Source of the DNA: J027 sp965215855
GTDB taxonomy: Bacteria; Chloroflexota; Anaerolineae; Aggregatilineales; J027
Length of the DNA: 64,000 nt
Assembly: GCA_965215855.1 (NCBI GenBank)
Contig: CBDCER010000003.1
Span: 372,001-436,000, forward strand
Direction of reading: 5' to 3'
Under the pieces are notes generated by a model that was given only the letters and a program-made list of their open reading frames with translations, did not search any database and was not told the DNA's origin. This document shows positions 1 to 8,713 of the stretch, piece by piece (within the stretch, counting starts at the first letter, position 1; every line of letters begins with the position of its first letter). Both the position numbers and the translations under genes were made by a program.

Positions 1-2
1 TT

Positions 3-98
3 CTGGAATACACCCGCCACTGTGCGGTTGCTATTCGTAAGTTACGTACCTTACTGCCAGTGCCTTTAACCCATCCACTTCTGGAGGTGGGACTATGA
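3..98 (+). CDS. 3' end of an upstream gene (truncated by window edge)
   Basis: A reading frame is open from the left edge of the window to a TGA at 96-98, giving about 31 residues ending in LLEVGL. Its stop overlaps the next start codon (ATGA, 95-98), which suggests translational coupling and hence a real gene of the same operon. The visible tail is too short to assign a family. By position it would be another PRTRC-cassette gene, but that is only inference from the neighbours. Confidence 0.5.
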   Translation: MEYTRHCAVAIRKLRTLLPVPLTHPLLEVGL

Positions 99-1012
99 CA
101 AGTGCTACCGAACTGGTTGAGGCCCTGACCCTGTTGGGCCGGTGCATGTTGGCTGATCCCATCCAGGGATTGGCGACTATCATCGGCTGGTTGGATCCCT
201 TATACGGCCATCCGGCAGCAGACATCCCATCCTACAACCGCTTTGATTTTGATGAGATGTTGGTGGCCGGGACAGTCTGCCGCGAGTGCTTTCCCGCTAT
301 TTACCAGGAGTGGGTCAGTCGCGCCCGGCGCGGGGAGTCAACCCATCAGTTAGAACAATACCTGTGTGGGGCCATCAGCCAACAATTGGATGTCGAACTT
401 GAGGGCCTGGAGATGATTCCCTATGGCTTGCCGCTCAACACGCAGGGTGTGAACCTGCTGGATACTGATCTTTGCACCGTTGACGAGTTGCAGGTTTTCC
501 GCCCCTTGCTGGATTGTTTCGGAATTGAACAAGAACGATTAGATGATAGAGCCACTTACCATCAGGCTCAACAGATTGGCATGGTGTTGATGGATAGTTT
601 GCTGGCCCACAACCAGGAACCTTACACTCAACTGGCCTATGCGCTGGGCTGGATGCTGTCTATCACCGGTAACACGCTGGTTGATTATGTTGAGGGCGAA
701 CTCTGGGAGATGGGCTTGCAACCATTGGCCTGGACGCCGGAAGACATTGCCTGGCACCGTGCCATCCACCAGGAAGCCGACGAGATACTGGCTCTGGCGA
801 AACAGGGCCTTGACCAGCTCCAGACCGACTCCGCCTTACGCCAGGCCCTTCAAGAGAACATCCACCGTATTGCACCACAACTACCCCAGGAGAGGAACGA
901 TTATGGTTTTACCAACACTGACATCCAGCGCCTCAGTCGCCAGTGTCGATGGCCTGGTGACACTCCAGAGTTTGCTGGAATCCCCACCGGTACTGCAACT
1001 CAAATTCTATGA
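95..1012 (+). CDS. Uncharacterised 305-residue protein of the PRTRC operon
   Basis: The product is acidic and mostly helical, with no membrane segment, no Walker motif and no cysteine clusters. The ATG at 95 follows TCTGGAGGTGGG, a good ribosome-binding site, and overlaps the stop of the preceding gene. Its last 110 bases overlap the E2-like gene in another frame, which implies tight coupling. Position directly before PRTRC protein B and ThiF makes it a candidate for one of the uncharacterised PRTRC proteins (F is of roughly this size), but I do not recognise the family from the residues. The leucine-rich central part (residues 165-205) could form a small helical bundle. Confidence 0.75.
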   Translation: MTSATELVEALTLLGRCMLADPIQGLATIIGWLDPLYGHPAADIPSYNRFDFDEMLVAGTVCRECFPAIYQEWVSRARRGESTHQLEQYLCGAISQQLDVELEGLEMIPYGLPLNTQGVNLLDTDLCTVDELQVFRPLLDCFGIEQERLDDRATYHQAQQIGMVLMDSLLAHNQEPYTQLAYALGWMLSITGNTLVDYVEGELWEMGLQPLAWTPEDIAWHRAIHQEADEILALAKQGLDQLQTDSALRQALQENIHRIAPQLPQERNDYGFTNTDIQRLSRQCRWPGDTPEFAGIPTGTATQIL

Positions 1013-1634
1013 ATTTGGCATTGTCATGCACCGCCAGACTGAGCAAGGCGAAACCGCCTATCTGGTTGATGCTGACCAGGTGGCAACCACCCTGGCGGCG
1101 CGGGTGTGTTTTGCGCCGGGCTTGCTGTCATCGCGTACCGTGACAGTGATCCAGGAAGGCACGCGCAAAATCCTGGTCGAGTACCGTCGCCGCCAGAAGA
1201 CCGCCTTATTGCTGGCCGGGCAAGACCCGCTGGTCGTGCCATTGCCAGCCTTACTGCTGCTGCGCGTCACAGTCGGGGACGAGCGTCCGGACTACCGGAT
1301 TTATGCAGTCAAGGAACGCCCGACCACGCTGGACGTTTCATTGTTTCGTGCGCCATTGCCCAATATCTATCCTGATGGCCGGATCTGTTGGGGCAGTGTT
1401 CCCCAGGTTTCACCGGCATCCTTACAGGGCAGTGTGCTGGATAAGGATTGGTCACTGCTGCTTGGCACATTGTTCACCGATCATGCTTGCACGGGCAAGA
1501 GCCAGCAATTTCCGGGTGACATCCGGACCATGTACACCGCCCTGCAAACGCGGCGGTCACGGGTTTATCCCAACCGTGATCTTGTCGCGGCTAATCTGAC
1601 CTTAAATGATGTATTGGAAAGGTTGCAGCAATGA
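903..1634 (+). CDS. PRTRC system protein B, prokaryotic E2-like (family D)
   Basis: The 243-residue product matches the E2 (ubiquitin-conjugating-like) proteins of PRTRC cassettes. After a beta-rich core it has NIYPDGRICWGSV, in which Cys162 sits where the E2-D family carries its thiol-accepting cysteine, followed by a helical tail with F(T)DHACTGKSQQF. In the family, E2-like proteins are thought to take a conjugate from an E1/ThiF-like partner, and that partner is encoded immediately downstream with a 4-base overlap (ATGA, 1631-1634). The ATG at 903 was chosen because AGGAGAGG lies about 8 bases upstream. The longer in-frame version would run deep into the preceding gene. The conjugated substrate is unknown and no ubiquitin-like protein is visible inside the window. 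Confidence 0.85.
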   Translation: MVLPTLTSSASVASVDGLVTLQSLLESPPVLQLKFYEFGIVMHRQTEQGETAYLVDADQVATTLAARVCFAPGLLSSRTVTVIQEGTRKILVEYRRRQKTALLLAGQDPLVVPLPALLLLRVTVGDERPDYRIYAVKERPTTLDVSLFRAPLPNIYPDGRICWGSVPQVSPASLQGSVLDKDWSLLLGTLFTDHACTGKSQQFPGDIRTMYTALQTRRSRVYPNRDLVAANLTLNDVLERLQQ

Positions 1635-1981
1635 ACACACCTTACAAATTTAACCCGCACCAGATGGTGCGCCAGATTGTGTTGGTCGGAGTGGGTGGTA
1701 CCGGGTCAATCCTGGCCCGGCATCTGGCCCGTATCCTGGTGGATCTGCGAGCGCGACGCCACCATCTACCATCTGTGTTATTGGTGGATCCCGACCGGGT
1801 GGAGCAGCGCAATATCGGGCGGCAGAGCTACACAGCTGCCGATATTGGCGAATACAAGTGCCGCGTGCTGGGTACGCGCCTCAACTTTGTGTTCGGGTTA
1901 GATATGGCCTGGGCCTGCGAACCGCTGGATGCCGACAAGCATATTGAGCGGGGAGCGATTGTCCTGGGCGCAGTTGATAAC

Positions 1982-1986
1982 TACCT
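1982..1986. repeat. 5-bp target-site duplication of the Tn7-like element
   Basis: TACCT immediately precedes the left transposon end and is repeated at 8765-8769 immediately after the right end. A 5-bp duplication is what Tn7-type TnsAB transposition makes. Removing the element with one copy of TACCT restores the CTG codon of the thiF frame. Confidence 0.95.
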
Positions 1987-2110
1987 TGTAGCGTCTCAGA
2001 GTTTTTGCGCCAGGCTATGCGGATAACAGCCTCTAATCTCACAGTTTTTGCCCCATTATTCTCACAATTTCTGCGCCAAAGCAGCGTTAATCTCACAGTT
2101 TTTGCCCCAA
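1987..2110. repeat. Left transposon end with four TnsB-type binding sites
   Basis: The terminal copy (about 1993-2012, GTCTCAGAGTTTTTGCGCCA) is followed by three related sites, at about 2033-2054, 2056-2077 and 2085-2106, all variants of TCTCACAGTTTTTGCCCCA in the same orientation. Unequal numbers of such sites at the two ends define left and right in Tn7-like elements. The last site abuts the ribosome-binding site of the thiF copy. Confidence 0.85.
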
Positions 2111-2120
2111 AGGAGCAGTC

Positions 2121-2912
2121 ATGATTGACACAACTATTCTCACCTATGATCCACCGTATCACTTCAAACAAATCGTCGTTGTGGGCCTGGGGGGTACGGG
2201 GTCGCAAGTTGCCCGATGTATCGCACGCCTGTTGTATCATCGCCAGCAAAAACGTCAGCACATACCCTCGGTGTTGTTTGTTGACCCGGATATCGTGGAG
2301 CCACGCAATGTGGGCCGCCAGATGTTCTCGGTAGCGGACATCGGCCAGCCCAAAGCCGCAGTCTTAGCCCAACGTTTCAATCTGGTGCTGGGGTTATCTA
2401 TCGCCTGGTGCAATGAGCCAGTAGATAGCCAGAAACACCTGTCGTGTGGCAGCCTGGTCTGTGGCTGTGTGGATAACCATCTGGCACGGGCTGAAATTGC
2501 CCGTACACCAAATATCATGTGGTTGGATACAGGCAATGGTTATGATTTCGGTCAGGTCATTTTAGGCGATAGCAGCGACCGTGACGAAGTGCTAAATGGG
2601 CTGCACCAGGCACAGCCGGGAAGCTGTCGTCATCTACCCCATGCCGGTTTGTTGTTTCCCGCCTTGCTGCAACCAGAGCCGGAAACGTCCCCCACGCCGC
2701 CGTTGTCCTGCGCGGAATTGGCTTTGCGAGATGAGCAGCACCTATTCGTGAACGATGTCGTCGGAAATATCGCTGCACAATATCTTTACCGCTTGCTGAA
2801 CCGCGAGCCAGTGACAACCTTCGTGACATTCTTGAGCCTGACCCCAGCCCCGGCGGTTAGCAGCATCCATGTAACCCAAAAGAACCTGGAAGCCTATCTG
2901 GGCGAAGCATAG
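2121..2912 (+). CDS. ThiF/E1-like protein carried by the transposon (replacement copy)
   Basis: The 263-residue product is a full-length paralogue of the thiF gene that the transposon interrupts. It has VVGLGGTGS, VDPDIVEPRNVGRQ, VDNHLARAEI, HLPHAGLLFPALLQPEP and AAQYLYRLL, each with a counterpart in the split gene. By eye a little over half the residues of the N-terminal halves are identical, so it is an old homologue and not a duplicate made on insertion. It is the first gene inside the left end, points the same way as the interrupted operon, and has a strong ribosome-binding site (AAGGAG, about 2110-2115). The likely role is the same PRTRC E1-like reaction, driven by read-through from the resident operon. 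Confidence 0.9.
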   Translation: MIDTTILTYDPPYHFKQIVVVGLGGTGSQVARCIARLLYHRQQKRQHIPSVLFVDPDIVEPRNVGRQMFSVADIGQPKAAVLAQRFNLVLGLSIAWCNEPVDSQKHLSCGSLVCGCVDNHLARAEIARTPNIMWLDTGNGYDFGQVILGDSSDRDEVLNGLHQAQPGSCRHLPHAGLLFPALLQPEPETSPTPPLSCAELALRDEQHLFVNDVVGNIAAQYLYRLLNREPVTTFVTFLSLTPAPAVSSIHVTQKNLEAYLGEA

Positions 2913-2985
2913 TATCCACGACAAAGGAACTTTCCCCGGCCATGTAACGTCTTACCCCCAGGTAAGTGTGTAGAAAGCAGTCGTG

Positions 2986-3600
2986 ATGGTTTCCAAACCT
3001 GGTGGTGTAATCAGTGGCACATTCCCCAGCCTCAAACTGGGACGCCCAGTAGCCTATGCGTCGAGTGTGGAGCGGGATTTTCTGTTCTTCCTTGAGTTCG
3101 ACCCCGACATCCAGTATTACCAGGAGCAGCCCTTCTGCATGACCGGCGAACTGCCGGACGGAAACGTGCATCGTTACACTCCCGACTTTCTCGTCAGTTA
3201 TGCCGGAGGGCAGCAATTAGTCGAGTGCAAACCCGCCAGTGCGTGTGATGATCCACATACTCAACAACAGTGTGCATTAGGTGAAGCCTGGGCCGCCGCA
3301 CATGACAGTACGTTTCGCTTGGTGACTGACGCCGAACTGCGAGCCGGACATAAGCTGTCCAACCTCAAAGTGCTATGGCGTTACAGCCGTTGGCCCCTGG
3401 TCCCTGAGACAGCGGCAACCTGTCTGGCACTGGTCCAGGCCCACGCGAACCTCACCGTGGCACAGTTAGCCGCCTGGCAAGCGCCAGAACATCCTCATCA
3501 CGCCATACCGCTCATTTATGCGCTGCTGTTTCATCACCAGTTGTGTACCGACCTGGCCCAGTCATTGACACCCGACAGCCGCTTATCAGTGGAGCGGTGA
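2986..3600 (+). CDS. tnsA: TnsA-like transposon endonuclease
   Basis: TnsA cuts the 5' ends of the element so that transposition is cut-and-paste. The product (about 204 residues) shows the restriction-enzyme-like core in order: Glu29 in SSVERDF, Asp67 in YTPDFLV, and Glu80/Lys82 in LVECKP. These correspond to the Glu-Asp-(Gln/Glu)-Lys active site of Tn7 TnsA. It is slightly shorter than Tn7 TnsA. The rest is a helical C-terminal domain expected to contact TnsC. The start is ATG 2986; a GTG one codon upstream is also possible. The stop is followed two bases later by the tnsB start. Confidence 0.88.
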   Translation: MVSKPGGVISGTFPSLKLGRPVAYASSVERDFLFFLEFDPDIQYYQEQPFCMTGELPDGNVHRYTPDFLVSYAGGQQLVECKPASACDDPHTQQQCALGEAWAAAHDSTFRLVTDAELRAGHKLSNLKVLWRYSRWPLVPETAATCLALVQAHANLTVAQLAAWQAPEHPHHAIPLIYALLFHHQLCTDLAQSLTPDSRLSVER

Positions 3601-3602
3601 CG

Positions 3603-5567
3603 ATGGGCCGATTACACATTGCTCCTGGTGTTCGCCTGTTGCTGGACGAGCAAATGGTCATCATCCGAGAGGTTCTGGTCGATGGTCGCTGTCGCCTGGA
3701 AAACCTCAGTATGGGCGGTCAGCAGTTCATGAGTCGGGACGAACTCTGTGCAACCTGGGCTACGGGGCGACTACGCTTTGAAGTCATTGGGCGTGGGGCA
3801 CACGTAGATCTGGATCGCCCGCTAGCCGTGACCTATACACACGCCGACTTTCAGACCTTACCCGAACGCCAGCGGGCGGTGGCGTGGACGCGCTACCAAC
3901 ACCTGACTGCGCTTTTCCAATTCACCGGACACGCACAGTGGGGCTGGTTGCCGCGACAAGACATCCGCGCCTATGTGCAGCAAGCTGATGACACGCCCGG
4001 TACTCCCAGCGCCGCCAGCCTGGAACGCTGGCTGAAGGCATTTCTGGATAGTGGCGGTGATATTCGGGCGTTAGTGTCACAATCTCACCAGCAAGGCGGT
4101 CGGGGCCGGTCACGGCTCAAGCCTGAAGTGGAGCAAATCATGCAGGCGGTGTTGGCTGACTGCGCGGATAATCCCCGCCACCGCACACCGGACCAGGTTT
4201 ACACTCGTATTCTCAACCAGATCGCTGATGCGAATGCCACGCGCTCACCCGATGATCTGCTCATGCCACCATCGCGGTCCACGCTCTACCGGCGTTTGGA
4301 GCAAGCCGGGATGCAGGCGATCCTGCGGCGTAAGCCCAGCCGCTCCGAGCGACAGGCGGCCAGTGATAGTGTGCCCGGCCCACGGGTGAGCCGTATTCTG
4401 GAACGGGTGGAAATTGACCATACGCCACTACACTTGTTTGTGGTGGATTTCGAAGATCGTTTGCCCATTGGTCGTCCCACGTTGACGCTGGCTACCGATG
4501 TCTACAGCAAAATGCCATTTGGATTTGACATCAGTTTTCACCCGGCCAGCTACCTGACCGTGATGCGCTGTTTGCGGCATGGTATTTTGCCCAAGCCTGA
4601 CTGCCAGACAATCTATGCCTTCCCCGTTTATGGGTTGCCCGAAACCGTGGTGGTAGATCGCGGGCGAGAATTCACCGGACACAGCCTGACGGATGCATTG
4701 GGCATGTTAGGCATTATCCGTGAAGTGATGCCCGGACGCACCCCCTGGTACAAAGGCAGTGTGGAACGGTTCTTTCGCACCCAAAACCAGCGACTGCTGG
4801 AAGGATTGCCCGGCTATACCTTCGGTAATATCTTCGCACGAGCTGACTACGACCCACAGTCGGATGCCTGTATTTCCCTGACTGCGTTTTACCGGATGCT
4901 GCATCTCTTTTTGTTGGATGTGTATGCCCAGAGCTGGCACGATGGTATCCAGGCCATCCCCTCACGACGCTGGGCAGCCAGCTTACGAGAAGGAATGCTG
5001 CCCTGTTTGTATCACGATGCTGAAGAACTACGCATTATCTTGTGCGCCAGCGAAGAGCGGACCCTGACCCGCCAGGGCATTGAATGGCAGACGTTGTATT
5101 ACCACAGCCCGGCACTGGGGCGGCTGCGGGCTGCAACCAATGGGGCGCGGGTGCGTTTCCGGTACGACCCGGATGAGATGGGGGAAATCTACGTTTACGA
5201 TGCGCTGACAGGCGGCGGTTGGTTGACCGTTCCGGCGGTGGACCAGGTGTATGCACGGGGATTGTCGCTTTACAAACACCGTGTGATTCGCCAGACGGTG
5301 CTTGACGAGAAACGTCGGGTTGACATCTATGCGTTGGCCGAAGCCAAAGCCCGGTTGCAAGATCTGGTGGCTCACGAATTCGCCCTGACCCGCAAAACAC
5401 GTGGGCGTAAGCAAGCTGCCCGGTTTTTGGGCGTTGATGCCACCGAGACACCCCCGCCACCACCGGTAGTTCCTGCAGCACCAGTGATCTTGCCGCCGGA
5501 CACGCCCTTGCCGCCAGCTGATGATTGGACCGGTGATTATGAGCTTCCCCCTGATGATGCGTTGTAA
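3603..5567 (+). CDS. tnsB: TnsB-like DDE transposase
   Basis: TnsB binds the repeated end sites and joins the 3' ends to target DNA. The 654-residue product has an N-terminal DNA-binding half (residues 1-260, with helix-turn-helix-like segments), an RNase H-fold catalytic core with Asp272 (EIDHTPL), Asp352 (VVVDRGREF) and Glu388 (KGSVERFF) in the DD(35)E arrangement, then a beta-barrel and a C-terminal tail. The tail holds a Pro-rich acidic segment (ETPPPPPVVPAAP), where TnsB proteins carry the hook that contacts TnsC. ATG 3603 was chosen because GGAGCGG precedes it and the preceding gene stops at 3600. An in-frame extension upstream would overlap tnsA by 60 bases. Confidence 0.93.
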   Translation: MGRLHIAPGVRLLLDEQMVIIREVLVDGRCRLENLSMGGQQFMSRDELCATWATGRLRFEVIGRGAHVDLDRPLAVTYTHADFQTLPERQRAVAWTRYQHLTALFQFTGHAQWGWLPRQDIRAYVQQADDTPGTPSAASLERWLKAFLDSGGDIRALVSQSHQQGGRGRSRLKPEVEQIMQAVLADCADNPRHRTPDQVYTRILNQIADANATRSPDDLLMPPSRSTLYRRLEQAGMQAILRRKPSRSERQAASDSVPGPRVSRILERVEIDHTPLHLFVVDFEDRLPIGRPTLTLATDVYSKMPFGFDISFHPASYLTVMRCLRHGILPKPDCQTIYAFPVYGLPETVVVDRGREFTGHSLTDALGMLGIIREVMPGRTPWYKGSVERFFRTQNQRLLEGLPGYTFGNIFARADYDPQSDACISLTAFYRMLHLFLLDVYAQSWHDGIQAIPSRRWAASLREGMLPCLYHDAEELRIILCASEERTLTRQGIEWQTLYYHSPALGRLRAATNGARVRFRYDPDEMGEIYVYDALTGGGWLTVPAVDQVYARGLSLYKHRVIRQTVLDEKRRVDIYALAEAKARLQDLVAHEFALTRKTRGRKQAARFLGVDATETPPPPPVVPAAPVILPPDTPLPPADDWTGDYELPPDDAL

Positions 5568-5576
5568 GGAGGCGGC

Positions 5577-6581
5577 ATGACTGCACCGGAGCTTACGGGC
5601 TTGATGGCCCTGTCACCCCGCGAGCGTATCGCCTATGTTGAGACAATCCGTATCTGGTATCCGCGCATGACGTGCATTTTTGAGGCAATTACGTCCAGCC
5701 ATGATCTGAATGCCTACAGTGCCGAACCGCAATGCCTGATGGTGGTCGGTCCAACCGGCGTGGGTAAATCAACCCTGTTGAATTCATACGCAGCCCGATA
5801 TCCCCGCCAGATAGTGGCCGAAACGACCCAAATTCCAGTCCTCAAGGTAACCGTTCCAGCCAAAGCGACCATTCGCAATTTTGCCACCAAGCTGTTGACC
5901 GCGGTTGGTGATCCCCTGGCAGACCGGGGTACCGTGGGTAGCCTTGAACTACGTCTATTGGGCTTCTTGCGTGACTGCGGCGTGGCGTTGCTGATGGTGG
6001 ATGATCTACAGCACTTTGTAGACCGTGACAGCGAACGTGTCTTACATGATGTGAGCAACTGGCTGAAGAACCTCATCAAGGAAACGCACATGACCTGTGT
6101 CATCGCGGGGTTACCCGAAGCAGAACGTGTTTTGTGCGCCAACGCCCAACTCGGACGTTTGTTCGGCGATCCCCATTTGCTCCAACCGTTTACCTGGGAT
6201 GCCCAGCAGCCAGATACCATCCAGGAATTTCGCACATTCCTCCAAACATTGGAGGGACTGTTGCCATTGCCTGAGCCATCACATTTAGCTGGGATGGAAA
6301 CCGCCTGGCGTTGTTTTGTGGCGAGCAGCGGCTGCATGGCGCATCTGATGAGCCTGATTCGCCGGGCGGCCCAGTATGCCATTCAACGTGAGTACCGGAT
6401 GTTGGACCTGGATTTGCTGGCCGAAGCCTTTGACCATCGTCTGGCCGGTAAACGGCGGGGTATTTCTAATCCTTTCAACGGCGATATTCCAGACCGGGCG
6501 GTGGACGAGGTTGCAGATACCACCCGGCGAGCCACCAACCGGCGCAGCTATACCCGCTCCAGAAATGGCAAACACACATGA
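5577..6581 (+). CDS. tnsC: TnsC-like AAA+ transposition regulator
   Basis: TnsC links the target selector to the TnsAB transposase through an ATP-dependent filament. The 334-residue product has a Walker A loop GPTGVGKST at about residues 58-65 and a Walker B LLMVDDLQHF near residue 140, followed by a sensor-type Asn/Arg region. The C-terminal Arg-rich tail (RRATNRRSYTRSR) may contact DNA. The start at 5577 follows GTAAGGAGGC, an excellent ribosome-binding site 10 bases after the tnsB stop. The stop overlaps the tniQ start (ATGA, 6578-6581). Confidence 0.92.
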   Translation: MTAPELTGLMALSPRERIAYVETIRIWYPRMTCIFEAITSSHDLNAYSAEPQCLMVVGPTGVGKSTLLNSYAARYPRQIVAETTQIPVLKVTVPAKATIRNFATKLLTAVGDPLADRGTVGSLELRLLGFLRDCGVALLMVDDLQHFVDRDSERVLHDVSNWLKNLIKETHMTCVIAGLPEAERVLCANAQLGRLFGDPHLLQPFTWDAQQPDTIQEFRTFLQTLEGLLPLPEPSHLAGMETAWRCFVASSGCMAHLMSLIRRAAQYAIQREYRMLDLDLLAEAFDHRLAGKRRGISNPFNGDIPDRAVDEVADTTRRATNRRSYTRSRNGKHT

Positions 6582-8713
6582 CCTTATTGGTAATTCGCCC
6601 TGCGCCCTATCCCGATGAATCACTGACTTCATATGTGGAACGGTTGGCTCAAGCTAATCATTATGATCCGCCCCAGTTACTCAGCAGTTGGCTACGTGCG
6701 TCAAATAGCACCAAATTGCTGGAACCCAACCAACCGGCTCAACGCCTGCTTTTTTATGAGCAATTGATGCGCTTAACCGGACGACCAGTATCTCAACTCC
6801 TGGCCCTGACGCCGCATCGTTTTGTGCCGGTGCTGCTGCCGCCTGATGTTTCACCTGATGAATGTAACATTGATGGTCAGCGTTTTCGGCTGTTGCCACG
6901 CGGTCATTTCAAACTGCTGCGCCCCGACACCTCAGCCGGATTTTGTCCGGCTTGTTTGCGCGAGGGCAGTTACCACCGGCTTCCCTGGCAGTTTATTCCT
7001 ATTGCGACTTGTCTGATCCATCAGTGCGCGTTGGTAGACCGGTGTTCCCAGTGTGACAATCCGCTGCCAGTCAGGGCGGTTTCGGTCAGCTGTTGTTCTG
7101 TTTGCCACTGCGATTTGAGAGACTGTGATTCACTGCCGCTGGCATCCGATGATCTACTGCTGCAAACGCAGCGTTGCCTTTATGCCTGGCTGGAAGGTGG
7201 AGAGGCTCCTGCATCACTGAACTTGCCCCCCGTGTCCGGACAGGTATTGTTTCGCGTTCTGGACGGATTGCGCCGGGCAGTGCAAGTTGCCCGCGCTGAT
7301 GAATGGACATTTGCGCCTGATTCGGCTGTCATGCAGTCTATACCGGGCAATAATACGCACTACCGCTTATCCCCATCCCAATCCGGCTCCTTGTATGCGG
7401 CGGCGTTGCACGGGCTGAAAGACTGGCCGGAAGGCTTCTTTGCTTTCCTGGATGCTTACCGGCAGCGGGGCCAGGGCAGCAGTTTGAAAAGCCTGGGAAC
7501 TTTATACAGTCTCTGGTTACAGAACTACTGGCAACATCCTGCTTTTGAGTTTGTCCAGGAAGCCTTTGACCAGTATCTTATCTCGCATTTTCCGCCTACT
7601 CGTTCCTTGTTGTCATCTGCTCGCAGCCAGCAGCGCCCCGGCTTGATTGAGCAGCTACCTTATGTGGATGTGCGTGGTGCGGCGCGGATGATGGGGACCT
7701 CACCGCCCAAAATCCATCGCCTCATTCGGGATGGGTTATTGGATGTTTACCCGGAAAGTGATCCAGTCCAGCCCAGCGTGCTACTCTACCGCAGTCAGGT
7801 AGAAGCATTTCAGGAACCGCAGGCAACCGCCTTGCCCCTATGCGATGCCGCCGCCTATCTGGGGCTTCGCACCGCGCTGCTCAATGACATGCTGAAACGG
7901 GGGATGCTCTTGCCCACCGGACGCCAATACCAGCAAGGCGAGTGGGTACCTGGTTTGACTTACCAGGACATTGACGACTGGTATGCGTGTTTGAAAGCGC
8001 ATGTCACGGTGCAGCCCTTGTCTACTGAAAGCGGTGTCCGACTTAACCGGGCAGCGATCTTGAATGGCAAGGTCGGGCTAAAACTGGTAGATCTGCTCGA
8101 ACGTGTGCTGGCGGGTGAACTCGCCGCCTATCATCCATCTGCCGATCTCCGCCCATTGAAAGATTTGTGGTTTGATGAAGCGGCGATTTTGAGCCTGACG
8201 CAGCAGGTCAAGGACGAAAACGGCTGGGTCAGCTTTCTGGAAACGGCGGCCTGGTTGAATGTCGGGCGGTGCGTGCTGCATCATTGGATAGACAGTGGCT
8301 TACTGGTTCCGGTTGCATCGTTTGCGCGTGCCCAATATTTCCTTCGTGCTGATGTATTGGATTTCCAGGAACGCTGTGTATTTGGCCCAGAAGCTATGGC
8401 AATACTCAACATACCGCGTACTGCTTTGAGTCAGTGGGCGCGTAGGGGATACCTTGATCCCTTGAGTGGCCCTGGCATCAATAATCACGGTCGCTACGTC
8501 TTTGACCGTTTTATGTTGGAAGCATGGCATCATGCTTATGTTTCAACCCCGGAAACCAAACAACTTCTTCAGGCCACCGATGTTATGCTTCGTCGTTGGC
8601 GTGAAGCCGGTAAACTTACCCGTCTTGTCTCGGAACCTCGTATTGCTGGCTTCTATCGGCGTGACGAGGTGTTGAATTTGCAGCAAACCTTGTCGCTGGC
8701 GCAAAAACTGTGA
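6578..8713 (+). CDS. tniQ: TniQ/TnsD-type target selector with a tandem helix-turn-helix array
   Basis: The TniQ/TnsD protein chooses the insertion site. The 711-residue product opens with a TniQ domain (LVIRPAPYPDESLTSYVERLA), then a zinc-binding region near residues 125-190 (CPACLREGS, CLIHQCALVDRCSQC, CCSVCHCDL). After a linker it has what look like six tandem winged-helix/MerR-type units of about 60 residues, starting near residues 361, 420, 486, 549, 600 and 655. Examples are VRGAARMMGTSPPKIHRLI and FLETAAWLNVGRCVLHHWI. The usual TnsD has fewer recognisable DNA-reading units. The array is the natural candidate for reading the thiF target sequence. The gene ends inside the first right-end TnsB site. 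Confidence 0.9.
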   Translation: MTLLVIRPAPYPDESLTSYVERLAQANHYDPPQLLSSWLRASNSTKLLEPNQPAQRLLFYEQLMRLTGRPVSQLLALTPHRFVPVLLPPDVSPDECNIDGQRFRLLPRGHFKLLRPDTSAGFCPACLREGSYHRLPWQFIPIATCLIHQCALVDRCSQCDNPLPVRAVSVSCCSVCHCDLRDCDSLPLASDDLLLQTQRCLYAWLEGGEAPASLNLPPVSGQVLFRVLDGLRRAVQVARADEWTFAPDSAVMQSIPGNNTHYRLSPSQSGSLYAAALHGLKDWPEGFFAFLDAYRQRGQGSSLKSLGTLYSLWLQNYWQHPAFEFVQEAFDQYLISHFPPTRSLLSSARSQQRPGLIEQLPYVDVRGAARMMGTSPPKIHRLIRDGLLDVYPESDPVQPSVLLYRSQVEAFQEPQATALPLCDAAAYLGLRTALLNDMLKRGMLLPTGRQYQQGEWVPGLTYQDIDDWYACLKAHVTVQPLSTESGVRLNRAAILNGKVGLKLVDLLERVLAGELAAYHPSADLRPLKDLWFDEAAILSLTQQVKDENGWVSFLETAAWLNVGRCVLHHWIDSGLLVPVASFARAQYFLRADVLDFQERCVFGPEAMAILNIPRTALSQWARRGYLDPLSGPGINNHGRYVFDRFMLEAWHHAYVSTPETKQLLQATDVMLRRWREAGKLTRLVSEPRIAGFYRRDEVLNLQQTLSLAQKL

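Noticed and set aside
1631..2026. A 131-residue complete ThiF-like gene
   Set aside because: The frame runs from the resident thiF into the transposon end. The last about 12 codons belong to the terminal repeat, so it is the 5' fragment of the split gene.
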